Assembly (NCBI GenBank): GCA_016195805.1
Contig: JACPYT010000003.1
Span: 124,001-188,000, forward strand
Reading direction: 5' to 3'
DNA length: 64,000 nt
Source: Hydrogenophilales bacterium
GTDB lineage: Bacteria; Pseudomonadota; Gammaproteobacteria; Burkholderiales; Thiobacillaceae
Shown here: piece by piece, positions 9,851-18,969 of the stretch
Position numbering within the stretch: the first letter of the stretch is position 1
Layout of the letters: each line of letters starts with the position of its first letter
Notes under the pieces: model-generated
What the model was told of the DNA's origin: nothing
Databases searched by the model: none
The model's input: only the letters and a program-made list of their open reading frames with translations
Position numbers and translations under genes: made by a program

Positions 9851-10729
9851 CTACGGGGCGGGCGCCACCGGCCTGTCGCGATAGGGGTAGTTCTTCAGGC
9901 GCGTGTCGGTGCGCACATGGGGCTGGGCGAGGGCCTTGGCCGGATCGATCCAGTCTTCCCATTTGAAGTTCTCGATGACCCTGGCCTGATAGCTTTCCTC
10001 CAGCGGGTGTTCGAGGACGTCGTTGATGTGCGCCCATTGCTGGTAGCGCATGAGGTCCACCTGGTAGGGCGTCGGGTTGCCGCCGGCCTTCTTCACCACG
10101 GCCTTGAGCGCCTCGACGTCCTTCATGGTGATCTTCGGCTGCCAGGTCACCTTGCCGGGCAGCATGACCGGCTCGCCGGGAATGTTGTTGATGCCCTCCT
10201 TCCACGTCGCCAGCACGGCCACCTTGGTGTCTTCCCGGTACAGGACGATGGCATGGCTGTAGCGCTTGTCCTTAAAGAAGCCCAGGTTGCCGTATTGCAG
10301 CCGCGCGCCGGTGAGGAAGGCCACGGCATCCGACCAGCACGGCGATTCGCCACTGATGCCCCAGAGCACGCTGCGATCGATGATGCCGTCCGGAAACAGG
10401 ATCCTGAACGCGACCCACGCCGCGTTGGCTGCGGACGTCGTGCCCTCGCAATCGTGGCCGTGGAAGCGCACCAGGTCTTTCAGCGTGACCGGATAGGTGT
10501 AAGGGTAGTAACGGCCCTGCGTGCCTTGCGTGGCCAGCATCTCGAAAACGGGTGCATAGGGCTTGGCGACCATCGAGGCGTACCAGGTCGGGTTGCGGTC
10601 CGGCGCTTCCACCCCGGTCTCGACGAAGATCGTTTCGCCCTCCTTGTAGGTGGGCTCCGCAGCCTTGACCCCGGCCGCGCAAAGAAACATGCTCAGGGCC
10701 CACATGGCTGGCTGGAAAAATGTGCGCAT
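9851..10729 (-). CDS. Secreted FmdE-domain-like protein
   Basis: Signal peptide; FHGHDCEGTTSAANAAWVAFRILFPDG resembles FmdE HGHxCxG. Confidence 0.65.
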   Translation of the reverse strand: MRTFFQPAMWALSMFLCAAGVKAAEPTYKEGETIFVETGVEAPDRNPTWYASMVAKPYAPVFEMLATQGTQGRYYPYTYPVTLKDLVRFHGHDCEGTTSAANAAWVAFRILFPDGIIDRSVLWGISGESPCWSDAVAFLTGARLQYGNLGFFKDKRYSHAIVLYREDTKVAVLATWKEGINNIPGEPVMLPGKVTWQPKITMKDVEALKAVVKKAGGNPTPYQVDLMRYQQWAHINDVLEHPLEESYQARVIENFKWEDWIDPAKALAQPHVRTDTRLKNYPYRDRPVAPAP

Positions 10730-10792
10730 GATTTTTCACCCCTTCCTGGTTGCGGATGACGATTTCGATCGCCGTCTGCGTTTGAATTCCGG

Positions 10793-11434
10793 TCAGGCCT
10801 TTTCGCCCTGCACCACGAGCAGACCACCCCACGGCAGTACAGCGGGCACGCCCTGTTCCAGCAGTCTGGCCCAGATTGTTCCGGAAGGCAGGAAAACAGC
10901 CGAACGCAGCTTCAGGTTACGCACAGGCAGTCCCGAAAACAGCACACGTACTTCACGGACGGTATGCCAGCGCGCACCCTGATAGGCGCCACGTCCGCCT
11001 TCTTTTCCCTTCTCTTTGTATAGCAGGCTGGTCCGGTTGAGCCAGCCGATGGCGAAGCGGCGGCGCGCCACCCGCACGATCTCGGCCACGGCCTGGCGTT
11101 CGTCGTCGACGAAGCAGAGCGCGGCGATGGACAGCACATGGTCGAAGCTGGCACTGGCGAACGGCAGGTCGCGCGCATCGCCTTGCACCCAGCCCAGTGC
11201 CGGACTGCTGTGGGCGCGCGCGTAGTCCAGCCACACGGGATCGGGGTCGAGTCCGGTCGCGACCAGACCATCGGCCGCGGCGCGGCGGGTGAACCAGCCG
11301 GTGCCGCAGCCGACGTCGAGCAGGCTGTCGCCCGCCTGCAGCGCGAGCAGACGCGCGGCCAGCGCGTATTCGGTTTCGCCGATCCAGCGGCCGCGCGGGG
11401 TGGCGTACCAGGCGTCGTAGTCGGCAGGCTGCAT
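10793..11434 (-). CDS. Class I SAM-dependent methyltransferase
   Basis: LLDVGCGTGWFTRRAA motif I; GDARDLPFASASFDHVLSI. Confidence 0.92.
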   Translation of the reverse strand: MQPADYDAWYATPRGRWIGETEYALAARLLALQAGDSLLDVGCGTGWFTRRAAADGLVATGLDPDPVWLDYARAHSSPALGWVQGDARDLPFASASFDHVLSIAALCFVDDERQAVAEIVRVARRRFAIGWLNRTSLLYKEKGKEGGRGAYQGARWHTVREVRVLFSGLPVRNLKLRSAVFLPSGTIWARLLEQGVPAVLPWGGLLVVQGEKA

Positions 11435-11437
11435 GCG

Positions 11438-11752
11438 CTAGGTTCCTAGCATGCGCTCGAGCGGCGCCTCGAGGGCCTCGGCCAGGCCGGCCAGCGCCGC
11501 CGCATCCTGCCCTGCCGCCGCAAGCGCCGCGCACAGATCGGCTGGCATCAGGATCACGCCGTCAGCCGGCTGGACCGGATTGCCGTTCAGCCGCAGCGAA
11601 GGAAAGCCCGCGCCGTGTGCATCGCGTTCGGCGCTGAACACCACCTCGCTTGCGACGCCCAGATGCACGGCAACCACTTCCGCATAGGCGGCGTAGAGAC
11701 CGCACCGCCCGCCGGGCGGCTTCTGCGAGATGACCTGAATGTGCAATCCCAT
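11438..11752 (-). CDS. Conserved-looking hypothetical protein (104 aa)
   Basis: Intact ORF packed between methyltransferase and rhodanese genes on the same strand. Confidence 0.6.
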   Translation of the reverse strand: MGLHIQVISQKPPGGRCGLYAAYAEVVAVHLGVASEVVFSAERDAHGAGFPSLRLNGNPVQPADGVILMPADLCAALAAAGQDAAALAGLAEALEAPLERMLGT

Positions 11753-11771
11753 CGTCTGCCCGGTAATGTGA

Positions 11772-12227
11772 TCAGTGCCCCGCCGGCTGGCTGGCGCGCG
11801 CGTAGGCGTCGAAGCCGCCCTTCTTCTTCCAGCCCTCGATGCCGTCCTGCAGGACCTTGACGTTGTCGTAGCCGAGCAGGCGCAGGGCGAACACCGCCTG
11901 CGCCGACAGCGAGCCGGAATTGCAGTACATCACCACCATGCGGTCGCGCGGGATTTCGGCGCGGCGCGCCACCGCCTGCCGCCAGTCGATGTTGACCGCG
12001 CCCGGAATGTGTTCCTTTTCATATTGCGCAGCGTCGCGCGCATCGACGATGAATACCTTGCTCCAGTCCTCTTTCGGGATCTGCTCCGGCCAGATCAGGC
12101 TGCTGCCGTATTCGGCGAAGTCCATGTAGCCGGACAGCGCATCGACGATGACGGGGTTCTCTTCCGCACGGACGGGCGTCGCCAGCAAGGCGAGGCTGAC
12201 GAACACGCCAAGCAGGGACTGCTTCAT
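11772..12227 (-). CDS. Periplasmic rhodanese-like protein
   Basis: Signal peptide; VFIVDARDAAQYEKEHIPGAVNI; active-site loop YCNSGSLS. Confidence 0.92.
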   Translation of the reverse strand: MKQSLLGVFVSLALLATPVRAEENPVIVDALSGYMDFAEYGSSLIWPEQIPKEDWSKVFIVDARDAAQYEKEHIPGAVNIDWRQAVARRAEIPRDRMVVMYCNSGSLSAQAVFALRLLGYDNVKVLQDGIEGWKKKGGFDAYARASQPAGH

Positions 12228-12248
12228 GATGGAATCCTTGCGAGCCGA

Positions 12249-13562
12249 TCAATCGTCATCCGGGTTGAGGCGTGGATGGGTCTCCTCGCACGCCATCAGG
12301 ACGATGAGACCCGATACGAACATGGCAGCGGCGGTGAACCAGAATCCCGCCTCGATGCCGCCGAACAGCGCGGCCACCGCGCCCAGCAGCAGCGCGCCGA
12401 TGCCGTAGCCGAGGTCGCGCCAGAAGCGATAGATGCCGATGGCCGAGCCGCGCCAGTTGGGGTGCGCGATGTCGGACACCGCGGCGGACAGCGTGGGATA
12501 CAGCAGCGCCATGCCGAATCCCATGACCGCGGCGGCGAACGACCACCACAATTCGCCGTCACCCAGCATCACCAGGGCGACGCCGGCGCCGCACAGCCAC
12601 ATGCCCCAGACGATGGGCTGCTTGCGGCCGACGCGGTCGGACAGATGGCCGGTGAAGAACTGCGACATCCCCCAGACGAAGCCGTACACGCCGACCACCC
12701 AGCCAATGCCGGGCAGGGACAGCCCGCGCTGATGCAGGTAGACCGGGAAGAACACCCATACCAGCGCATCGACGAATTTCTCCACCAGGCCGGCCTGGCT
12801 GACCGACGCCATGCGCGCATCGCGCCAGGACATCAGGGTGAACACGTCCCAAGTGCCGGGCGTGTCCGCGATGTTGGTCGGGTAGCGCGGCTTCGGGCCG
12901 GTCATTTGCCCAGCCGCGTGCTTCTTGCCTTCCGCCTGTGCCCACGGCAGCGTGTCCTTGACCCACAGCAGGGTCAGCAGCCCGGCCAGCAGGATGACGG
13001 TGAGGCCGAACAGCATCAGCCCTTCGCGCGCGCCGAAGGCGGCCGCCATGTAGCCGGTGACGATGCCCGCCACCGCCACGCCGAAGTAGCCGGAGAACTC
13101 GTTGAGGCCGATGGTGAGACCGCGCTGGCTGGCGCTGGTGAGATCAAGCTTGGAGGTCTGCGTCATCGACCAGGTGAGCCCCTGATTCACCCCCAGCAGC
13201 ACCGTCGCCGCGACGATCCAGTTCCAGTTCGGCGCGTAGAGGATCATGAAGGGCATCGGCACCGCGGCGAGCCAGCCGATGAACAGCACCTTCTTGCGGC
13301 CCATGCGCTCGGACATCCGGCCGGCGACGAAGTTGAGCGTACCCTTGACGAAGCCGAAGGCGGTGACGAAGGCCATCAGCATCATGAACGAGCCCTTGGC
13401 CACGCCGAACTCGGTCTCGGCCAGCGCCGGCACCACGGTACGGAACATGCCGATGGTGAGGCCGACCAGAAATACCTGTACCAGTTGATGCGAGAACTGC
13501 GCGAAGTTGTGGCGGATGCCGTAGCGGTACTCCGTCACGTCCTGTGTGATCGACATGGACAT
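12249..13562 (-). CDS. MFS transporter of the sulfane-sulfur cluster
   Basis: 437 aa, 12-TM pattern; GRMSERMGRKKVLFIG and GHLSDRVGRKQPI loops. Confidence 0.92.
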   Translation of the reverse strand: MSMSITQDVTEYRYGIRHNFAQFSHQLVQVFLVGLTIGMFRTVVPALAETEFGVAKGSFMMLMAFVTAFGFVKGTLNFVAGRMSERMGRKKVLFIGWLAAVPMPFMILYAPNWNWIVAATVLLGVNQGLTWSMTQTSKLDLTSASQRGLTIGLNEFSGYFGVAVAGIVTGYMAAAFGAREGLMLFGLTVILLAGLLTLLWVKDTLPWAQAEGKKHAAGQMTGPKPRYPTNIADTPGTWDVFTLMSWRDARMASVSQAGLVEKFVDALVWVFFPVYLHQRGLSLPGIGWVVGVYGFVWGMSQFFTGHLSDRVGRKQPIVWGMWLCGAGVALVMLGDGELWWSFAAAVMGFGMALLYPTLSAAVSDIAHPNWRGSAIGIYRFWRDLGYGIGALLLGAVAALFGGIEAGFWFTAAAMFVSGLIVLMACEETHPRLNPDDD

Positions 13563-13563
13563 C

Positions 13564-14295
13564 TCAGTTCCCGAGGTTGAAGGCGACCATGCGGTCCATT
13601 TCCGCCGGACGCGGCGGGATGGACTCGGTCAGCGTGGCGACGAATTCGTCGCGGCTCATCGCCAGCATCGGATTCCAGCGCTTCTCGAAGCCGATCGTCG
13701 ACATCGGCTTGCCCGACATGCCGGCGCCGCAGGCGCTGCCCGAGGTGTGGCCGGGATAGAGCTCGACCTCGGCCGGCAGCGTCATCAGGCGCTGGTGCAG
13801 GGTGTCGTAGATCTGCCCCGCCATCTCGGTTTCCTTGCCGGCGAGGTCGGGGCGGCCGGCGCTGCCGACGAACAGGGTGTCGCCGGTGAGCACGAACCAG
13901 GGGGCTTCGGCGCGGCGCTTGTCGGTCACCAGCAGACAGATCGAATCCGGCGTATGGCCGGGGGTATGAATCACGTCGACGAAGACGTTGCCGACGTCGA
14001 TACGCTGCTTGTCCTTCAGTGCTTCGAACGGATAGTTCACGCGGCCGGCATTGGCCTCGTGCAGGCAGTAGGCCGCGCCGGTCAGCTCGGCCAGCTTGCG
14101 GCCGCCGGTGTAGTGGTCGGCGTGCACGTGCGTGTCGATCACGTGGGTGATCTTCACGTCCTGCTTCGCGGCTTCGTCGATGAACCACTGCTCGTCGCCG
14201 AGCACCGGGTCGACGGCGACGCCGACATGGCAGGAGCCGCAGCCGAAGAAATAGGACAGGGTGGCATCCTTGGCCAGCAATTGACGGAAAAACAT
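13564..14295 (-). CDS. MBL-fold hydrolase, ETHE1/persulfide dioxygenase-like
   Basis: IDTHVHADH; HTPGHTPDSICLLV; FVLTGDTLFVGSAGRPDLAG; EVELYPGHTSGSACG. Confidence 0.88.
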   Translation of the reverse strand: MFFRQLLAKDATLSYFFGCGSCHVGVAVDPVLGDEQWFIDEAAKQDVKITHVIDTHVHADHYTGGRKLAELTGAAYCLHEANAGRVNYPFEALKDKQRIDVGNVFVDVIHTPGHTPDSICLLVTDKRRAEAPWFVLTGDTLFVGSAGRPDLAGKETEMAGQIYDTLHQRLMTLPAEVELYPGHTSGSACGAGMSGKPMSTIGFEKRWNPMLAMSRDEFVATLTESIPPRPAEMDRMVAFNLGN

Positions 14296-14355
14296 GGAAG
14301 TCTCCTTGGTTTTAATTCAGGACAGGCAGGGTGATCAGGGCCAGACACATCAAGG

Positions 14356-15012
14356 TCATGCCAGCGGCAGGCCAGCGGCCTGCCATTCGGCCGTGCCGTC
14401 GGCGATCTTCTGCGCGCGATAGCCGTGCTCCTTCAGCAGCGCCACCGCTTCGGCGGACATCATGCAGAACGGCCCGCGGCAGTAGGCGACGATGTCCTTG
14501 TCGGCGGGCAATTCCTTGATGCGCCGGCGGATCTCGTCGAGCGGCAGCGAGCGCGCAAACGGCAGGTGGCCATTGGCGAATTCCGCGGACGGGCGCACGT
14601 CGATCACCACCACGTCGCCGCGCCGTGCTTTTTCCATGAGCGAGCGCCGGGTTTCGGCGTCGAGCTTTTCCGGCGCGGCGAATATCCGGTCCATCGCCAC
14701 TTTCAGTTCGACCAGGTGTTCTTCCGCCACGGTTCGCAGGTTCACCCACAGCGCGCTGACGTCCTCGCCCGACAGGCGATAGGCGATGAAGCGTCCGTCG
14801 CGCTGCGCCTCGACCAGCCGCGCCTCGCGCAGCACCTTGAGGTGAGCGCTCGCCAGCTTGATGTCGATGCTCGCCTCGGCCGCCAGCGCGTCGACGGTCT
14901 TCTCGCCCTGCGCCAGGATTTCCAGCAGCTCCAGCCGCTTGGGGCTGGAGACCGCCTTGCCGATGCGGGCGACCTGTTCGTAGAGCAGGTCTTTGGTTTG
15001 TCGTTTGTTCAT
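14356..15012 (-). CDS. ArsR-family regulator with C-terminal rhodanese domain
   Basis: ArsR wHTH (SSPKRLELLEILAQGEKTVDALA, LASAHLKVLREARLVEAQRDGRFIAYRL) fused to rhodanese (VVVIDVRPSAEFANGHLPFARSLP, YCRGPFC). Confidence 0.93.
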   Translation of the reverse strand: MNKRQTKDLLYEQVARIGKAVSSPKRLELLEILAQGEKTVDALAAEASIDIKLASAHLKVLREARLVEAQRDGRFIAYRLSGEDVSALWVNLRTVAEEHLVELKVAMDRIFAAPEKLDAETRRSLMEKARRGDVVVIDVRPSAEFANGHLPFARSLPLDEIRRRIKELPADKDIVAYCRGPFCMMSAEAVALLKEHGYRAQKIADGTAEWQAAGLPLA

Positions 15013-15124
15013 GGAGCGAACATTCGCACGATTATTAGATTATTGCAAGCCCCCCTCTCTGCCAGGCTCAGCCTCCACCCTCGATACCTGTGCAGATTGA
15101 TATATCGCAATGGCGATTGACCTA

Positions 15125-15138
15125 TATTGTGGACAATA
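15125..15138. promoter_or_regulatory. Perfect dyad, candidate operator
   Basis: TATTGT-GG-ACAATA in the ArsR-rhodanese / Crp-Fnr intergenic region. Confidence 0.4.
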
Positions 15139-15147
15139 CGTGCCGCC

Positions 15148-15190
15148 CATCGGGCGTCCGGCCGCAGGCCACACCCTGCAACGCCCGATG
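15148..15190 (+). promoter_or_regulatory. Long leader hairpin upstream of the Crp/Fnr gene
   Basis: CATCGGGCGT (15148-15157) pairs perfectly with ACGCCCGATG (15181-15190); 23-nt loop containing GGCC-GCA-GGCC. Confidence 0.45.
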
Positions 15191-15282
15191 ACGCACCGTG
15201 TTCAAAACAACCAAGAATGGAATTCGATGTACCCAGACAGCCGCCCCCATGATGTCGTTCTCCGCGGCGAGGGCTCCCTCCC

Positions 15283-15987
15283 ATGAAACCGAATTGCACC
15301 AATCCCGAGTGGGTCGGCCGCGCGGAATGCGCGGTGTGCGACGTGCGCAATTTCGTCCTGTTCTCGGGACTGTCCGCGCACGAACTGGATGCCCTCCTGC
15401 AGCCCATCGACAACCTGCACGTGCCGCAACATGCCGTGCTGTACGAGCAAGGGGCCACGGCACCCAGTGTCTATACCCTGCGCCATGGCCTCATCAAGCT
15501 CAAGGTCGATCTGCCCAACGGCGGACAGCGCATCGTGCGGCTGTTGCGCCCCGGCGATGTGGCGGGCATGGAAACGCTGGTGGGCGAGCGCTATCACCAC
15601 ACCGCCGTTGCCCTGCAGGAGGCGGATGTCTGCCGCATCCCGCGCGAGGTCGTGATACAGCTCGACAAGACCAATCCGAGCGTGCACCAGGCCCTGCAAC
15701 AACGCTGGCAGCGGTCGGTCGACCAGGCCGATCATTTCATCGTGGCGCTCTCCACCGGGCCGGCGGAAGCGCGCATGGCTCGCCTCCTGATCACACTCGG
15801 CTGCACCGGCCCCCTGTCGGAGACGCTGATGCCGAGCCGTGAGGACATGGGCGCCCTGCTCGGCATCACCACCGAGACGGCCAGCCGCATCATGGCCGAG
15901 TTCAAGCGCCGCGGCCTGATCCATATCGAAAAGGGCGGCTGCGTCGATTACGACCACAATGGGCTGACACACCTGGCGCTGGGCTAG
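15283..15987 (+). CDS. Crp/Fnr family transcriptional regulator, FNR-like cysteines
   Basis: cNMP-like domain, C-terminal HTH (ITTETASRIMAEFKRRGLI); N-terminal Cys at 5, 16, 19 plus VCRIPREV. Confidence 0.93.
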   Translation: MKPNCTNPEWVGRAECAVCDVRNFVLFSGLSAHELDALLQPIDNLHVPQHAVLYEQGATAPSVYTLRHGLIKLKVDLPNGGQRIVRLLRPGDVAGMETLVGERYHHTAVALQEADVCRIPREVVIQLDKTNPSVHQALQQRWQRSVDQADHFIVALSTGPAEARMARLLITLGCTGPLSETLMPSREDMGALLGITTETASRIMAEFKRRGLIHIEKGGCVDYDHNGLTHLALG

Positions 15988-16018
15988 TGCCTGTTGCCAA
16001 ATTGATACATTTGTCGCA

Positions 16019-16032
16019 TTGACAATTATCAA
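16019..16032. promoter_or_regulatory. FNR-type box
   Basis: TTGACAATTATCAA, one mismatch to TTGAT-N4-ATCAA, about 100 bp upstream of ATG 16130. Confidence 0.55.
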
Positions 16033-16129
16033 TCCATTCAAACGGAGCAAATTCACCCTTTAGAATCCGTCCTGTTTTTTCATTTTTTTCATCATCCGTC
16101 GAACGGTCTGCCCGCCCCGGAGAACACCA

Positions 16130-18814
16130 ATGAAATATGCTTTGAACCCCTTGGCCGCGTGCATGGCCACCCTGTTTGGCGCCGCATCGCTCAACGTGTG
16201 GGGCGCGCCCCCCGCCACGCCGCCGGTCCAGAATCAGAACGCGACCGGCACCCAGACGGGCGTGCCCGGCACCACGGTTCCCCCCGTGCTGGCGACCCGC
16301 CCGACGCCTCCGATCTTCCCGACCCAGCCGACCCAGCCGACCGAGTTTCCCGGCATCCCTTGGGGCTCGTTCCTGGTTTTCCCGGAGGTGTCGCTGGCAG
16401 CCACCTACGACGACAACATCTACGCCGAGCGCCCCTACACTTCACCGCGTACCTACGTGACCCATGACGTGGTCTACACCCTGTCGCCGTCGCTCGCGCT
16501 GAAATCCAATTGGAGGCAGCACGCACTGAACTTCGAGGCGGGCGGCGACTTCGACCGCTACCGCAACCACGACGCGGAAAACGTCAACGACTACTGGCTC
16601 GGTTTCGACGGCCGCTACGACTTGAGCCCGACGACCAACGTATTCGGCGGTGCCCGCCACACGCGCGACCACGAGGACCGCTCCACCCCGGGCAGCAATA
16701 TCGGGCAACTCGAGCCCACCCTGTACGACCACGAGGAAGCGCACCTGGGCCTCGCCCATGCGTTCGGCGCGTTCCGCCTGCGCCTCGGCGGCACCTATGA
16801 CCAGTACGACTACATGAACGGCACGCTCGCCTCCGGCCTGCCGACCAACAACGACTACCGCGACCACAACCTGAGTTCGCTGGGCGTACGCCTGGGCTAT
16901 GTGCTGTCACCCCGCTACGAATTTTTTGGCCAGGTTGCGACCGACAATCGTCGCTACGACAACCTGATCCCCGGCCAGAGCTTCAATCGCGATTCGGACG
17001 GCTACCGCGCCGCGGCCGGCGTGAAATTCACCCTGCAGCCGCAGCGCCTCACCGGCGAGGCCTTCGCCGGCGTGATGGGCCAGAATTTCGACTACAGCGG
17101 GTTCTCCGACATCACCAAGCCATATTTCGGCGCGCTGGCCGTGTGGAAGCCGACTTCGCTGACGACCACGACCCTCTTCATCGACCGCTCACTCGAAGAA
17201 ACCGTCGTCAACGATGGCACCACGTATGCCTCCAGCTCGCTCGACACCACCTACGGCTTCGAGGTGGAGCGTCGCCTGACCAGCAAGCTGTCGGTCAATG
17301 GCCGCGCCGCCTACACGCGCAGCGATTTCAACAACTTCGACCGCCTCGACAAGATCATCGACGCCGGCGCCGGACTGCGCTACTACGTGATGCCCAACGT
17401 GTACCTGGGCGCCGACCTCCGCATCATCGATCGCGCCTCCACCGACATCGCCGCGCAATACAGCCGCAACCAGATGATGATCAGCGTCGGCTACACTCCG
17501 GCGCGCAACCGCGATTACGCCATCATCCCCGAACGTGAGGCCGGCGCACCCGAAGCGCCGCGCGCGCAGGGTCTGTATTCCGGCTTCTATCTGGGCGCCC
17601 AGATAGGCCATGGCGGATTGACCACGTCGACCTGGGGTCCGCGCGGCGGCGGCGGCACCGACACCGCCGGCATGGGCGGCTTCGGCGCCAGCTATGCACT
17701 GTTCGGCGGCTGGGGCACCGAGGTCGCCGACAACTGGTACCTCGGCGTCGAACTCGACGGCGGCGACAGCAACGCCAACTGGAAACACCGCAAGATCAAG
17801 GACGACGCCCCCACCGCATTTGTGGACAAGGACAGCAACTATGGCCTGAGCCTGCGCGCCGGCTACCTGCTCGACGGCGGCATGTTGTACGGCAAGCTGG
17901 GCAAGGTACGCACCGACTTCCATACCTACTACACCGAGAACCAGTTCGCCTCGGGGGCCTACAACCAGAATCAAACCCTGACCGGCAACCGCATCGGACT
18001 GGGCCTGGAAATTCCGGCCTCGCGCAATCTGTTCGTGCGCACCGACTACAGCGTCACCCGCTATGGCAGCTATGACGTGCCCTATCAGTCCTCCGGCGGC
18101 GGCGCGATCACGACGGAAAACTTCAAGACCAGCGACGCCGTCTTCAGCCTCGGCCTCGGCTGGCGCTTCGGCGGCCAGCGGCCGGCAGTCGCCACGCGCC
18201 CGGCCGCCGAACTGCGCGGCCTGTATATGGGCGCCAATCTCGGCCACGGCACGCTGGGTAGCCGTCTGACGGGCACGCAGTACGACAGCGGTGTCGGCCC
18301 CTATGACTTCACCGGCGACTTCGCCCGTACGGGCTTCACCGGCGGCTTCTTCGCCGGCTACGGCCACACCTTCAACCAGATCTATGTCGGCCTGGAGCTG
18401 GAGGCCGAGGCGGCCAACTTCGGCTGGGAACACGAACGGGATACCGCTGGCGCGGGCGGCCGCGACTTTGCCTCCGAGAAGCGCGGCGGCTACGGCGGCA
18501 GCGTGCGGGTCGGCTACGTGCTACCCAACGGCAGCCTGCTCTACGGCCGCATCGGCCAGGTGCAGACCCGTTTCAACACGTTCTACGGCCGTGGCGCCGG
18601 CACGCCGGTCAACCAGAGCGACGATCTCGTCGGCACGCGCGTCGGCCTCGGTGCCGAAATTCCGGCCTCGCAGAACACCTTCGTTCGAATGGACTACAGC
18701 TATACCCGTTACAACGATCCCGTGACGGTCAGTCCCCAGCAACCCACGCCGGACATCATGCGTTTCGATAATACGGAAACCCTGGCCCGCCTTGGCCTCG
18801 GGTACCGCTTCTAA
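16130..18814 (+). CDS. Multi-barrel outer-membrane protein: EpsL/BBP2-like barrel plus two tandem 8-strand-type barrels
   Basis: Signal peptide, Pro/Thr-rich linker; alternating amphipathic pattern; repeats LYSGFYLGAQIGHG...SLGLGWRF and LRGLYMGANLGHG...RLGLGYRF; C-terminal Phe. Confidence 0.85.
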   Translation: MKYALNPLAACMATLFGAASLNVWGAPPATPPVQNQNATGTQTGVPGTTVPPVLATRPTPPIFPTQPTQPTEFPGIPWGSFLVFPEVSLAATYDDNIYAERPYTSPRTYVTHDVVYTLSPSLALKSNWRQHALNFEAGGDFDRYRNHDAENVNDYWLGFDGRYDLSPTTNVFGGARHTRDHEDRSTPGSNIGQLEPTLYDHEEAHLGLAHAFGAFRLRLGGTYDQYDYMNGTLASGLPTNNDYRDHNLSSLGVRLGYVLSPRYEFFGQVATDNRRYDNLIPGQSFNRDSDGYRAAAGVKFTLQPQRLTGEAFAGVMGQNFDYSGFSDITKPYFGALAVWKPTSLTTTTLFIDRSLEETVVNDGTTYASSSLDTTYGFEVERRLTSKLSVNGRAAYTRSDFNNFDRLDKIIDAGAGLRYYVMPNVYLGADLRIIDRASTDIAAQYSRNQMMISVGYTPARNRDYAIIPEREAGAPEAPRAQGLYSGFYLGAQIGHGGLTTSTWGPRGGGGTDTAGMGGFGASYALFGGWGTEVADNWYLGVELDGGDSNANWKHRKIKDDAPTAFVDKDSNYGLSLRAGYLLDGGMLYGKLGKVRTDFHTYYTENQFASGAYNQNQTLTGNRIGLGLEIPASRNLFVRTDYSVTRYGSYDVPYQSSGGGAITTENFKTSDAVFSLGLGWRFGGQRPAVATRPAAELRGLYMGANLGHGTLGSRLTGTQYDSGVGPYDFTGDFARTGFTGGFFAGYGHTFNQIYVGLELEAEAANFGWEHERDTAGAGGRDFASEKRGGYGGSVRVGYVLPNGSLLYGRIGQVQTRFNTFYGRGAGTPVNQSDDLVGTRVGLGAEIPASQNTFVRMDYSYTRYNDPVTVSPQQPTPDIMRFDNTETLARLGLGYRF

Positions 18815-18969
18815 GCCACTGAGTCCGATACGGATTTAATGAGGGGGGCTTGCGAAAAATCAATGGCGCCATTAAAGAGACCTGCTAGTCTTGAATTGTA
18901 GGAGAGGTAGTTTTGATCCGGTTGCGAGACCGGAAGCAAAAGGTCGAAATCATCAACATGGAGAGATAC

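Noticed and set aside
11775-13580. 601-aa plus-strand ORF
   Set aside because: Antisense to the rhodanese and MFS genes; His/Gln/Arg-biased with no domain
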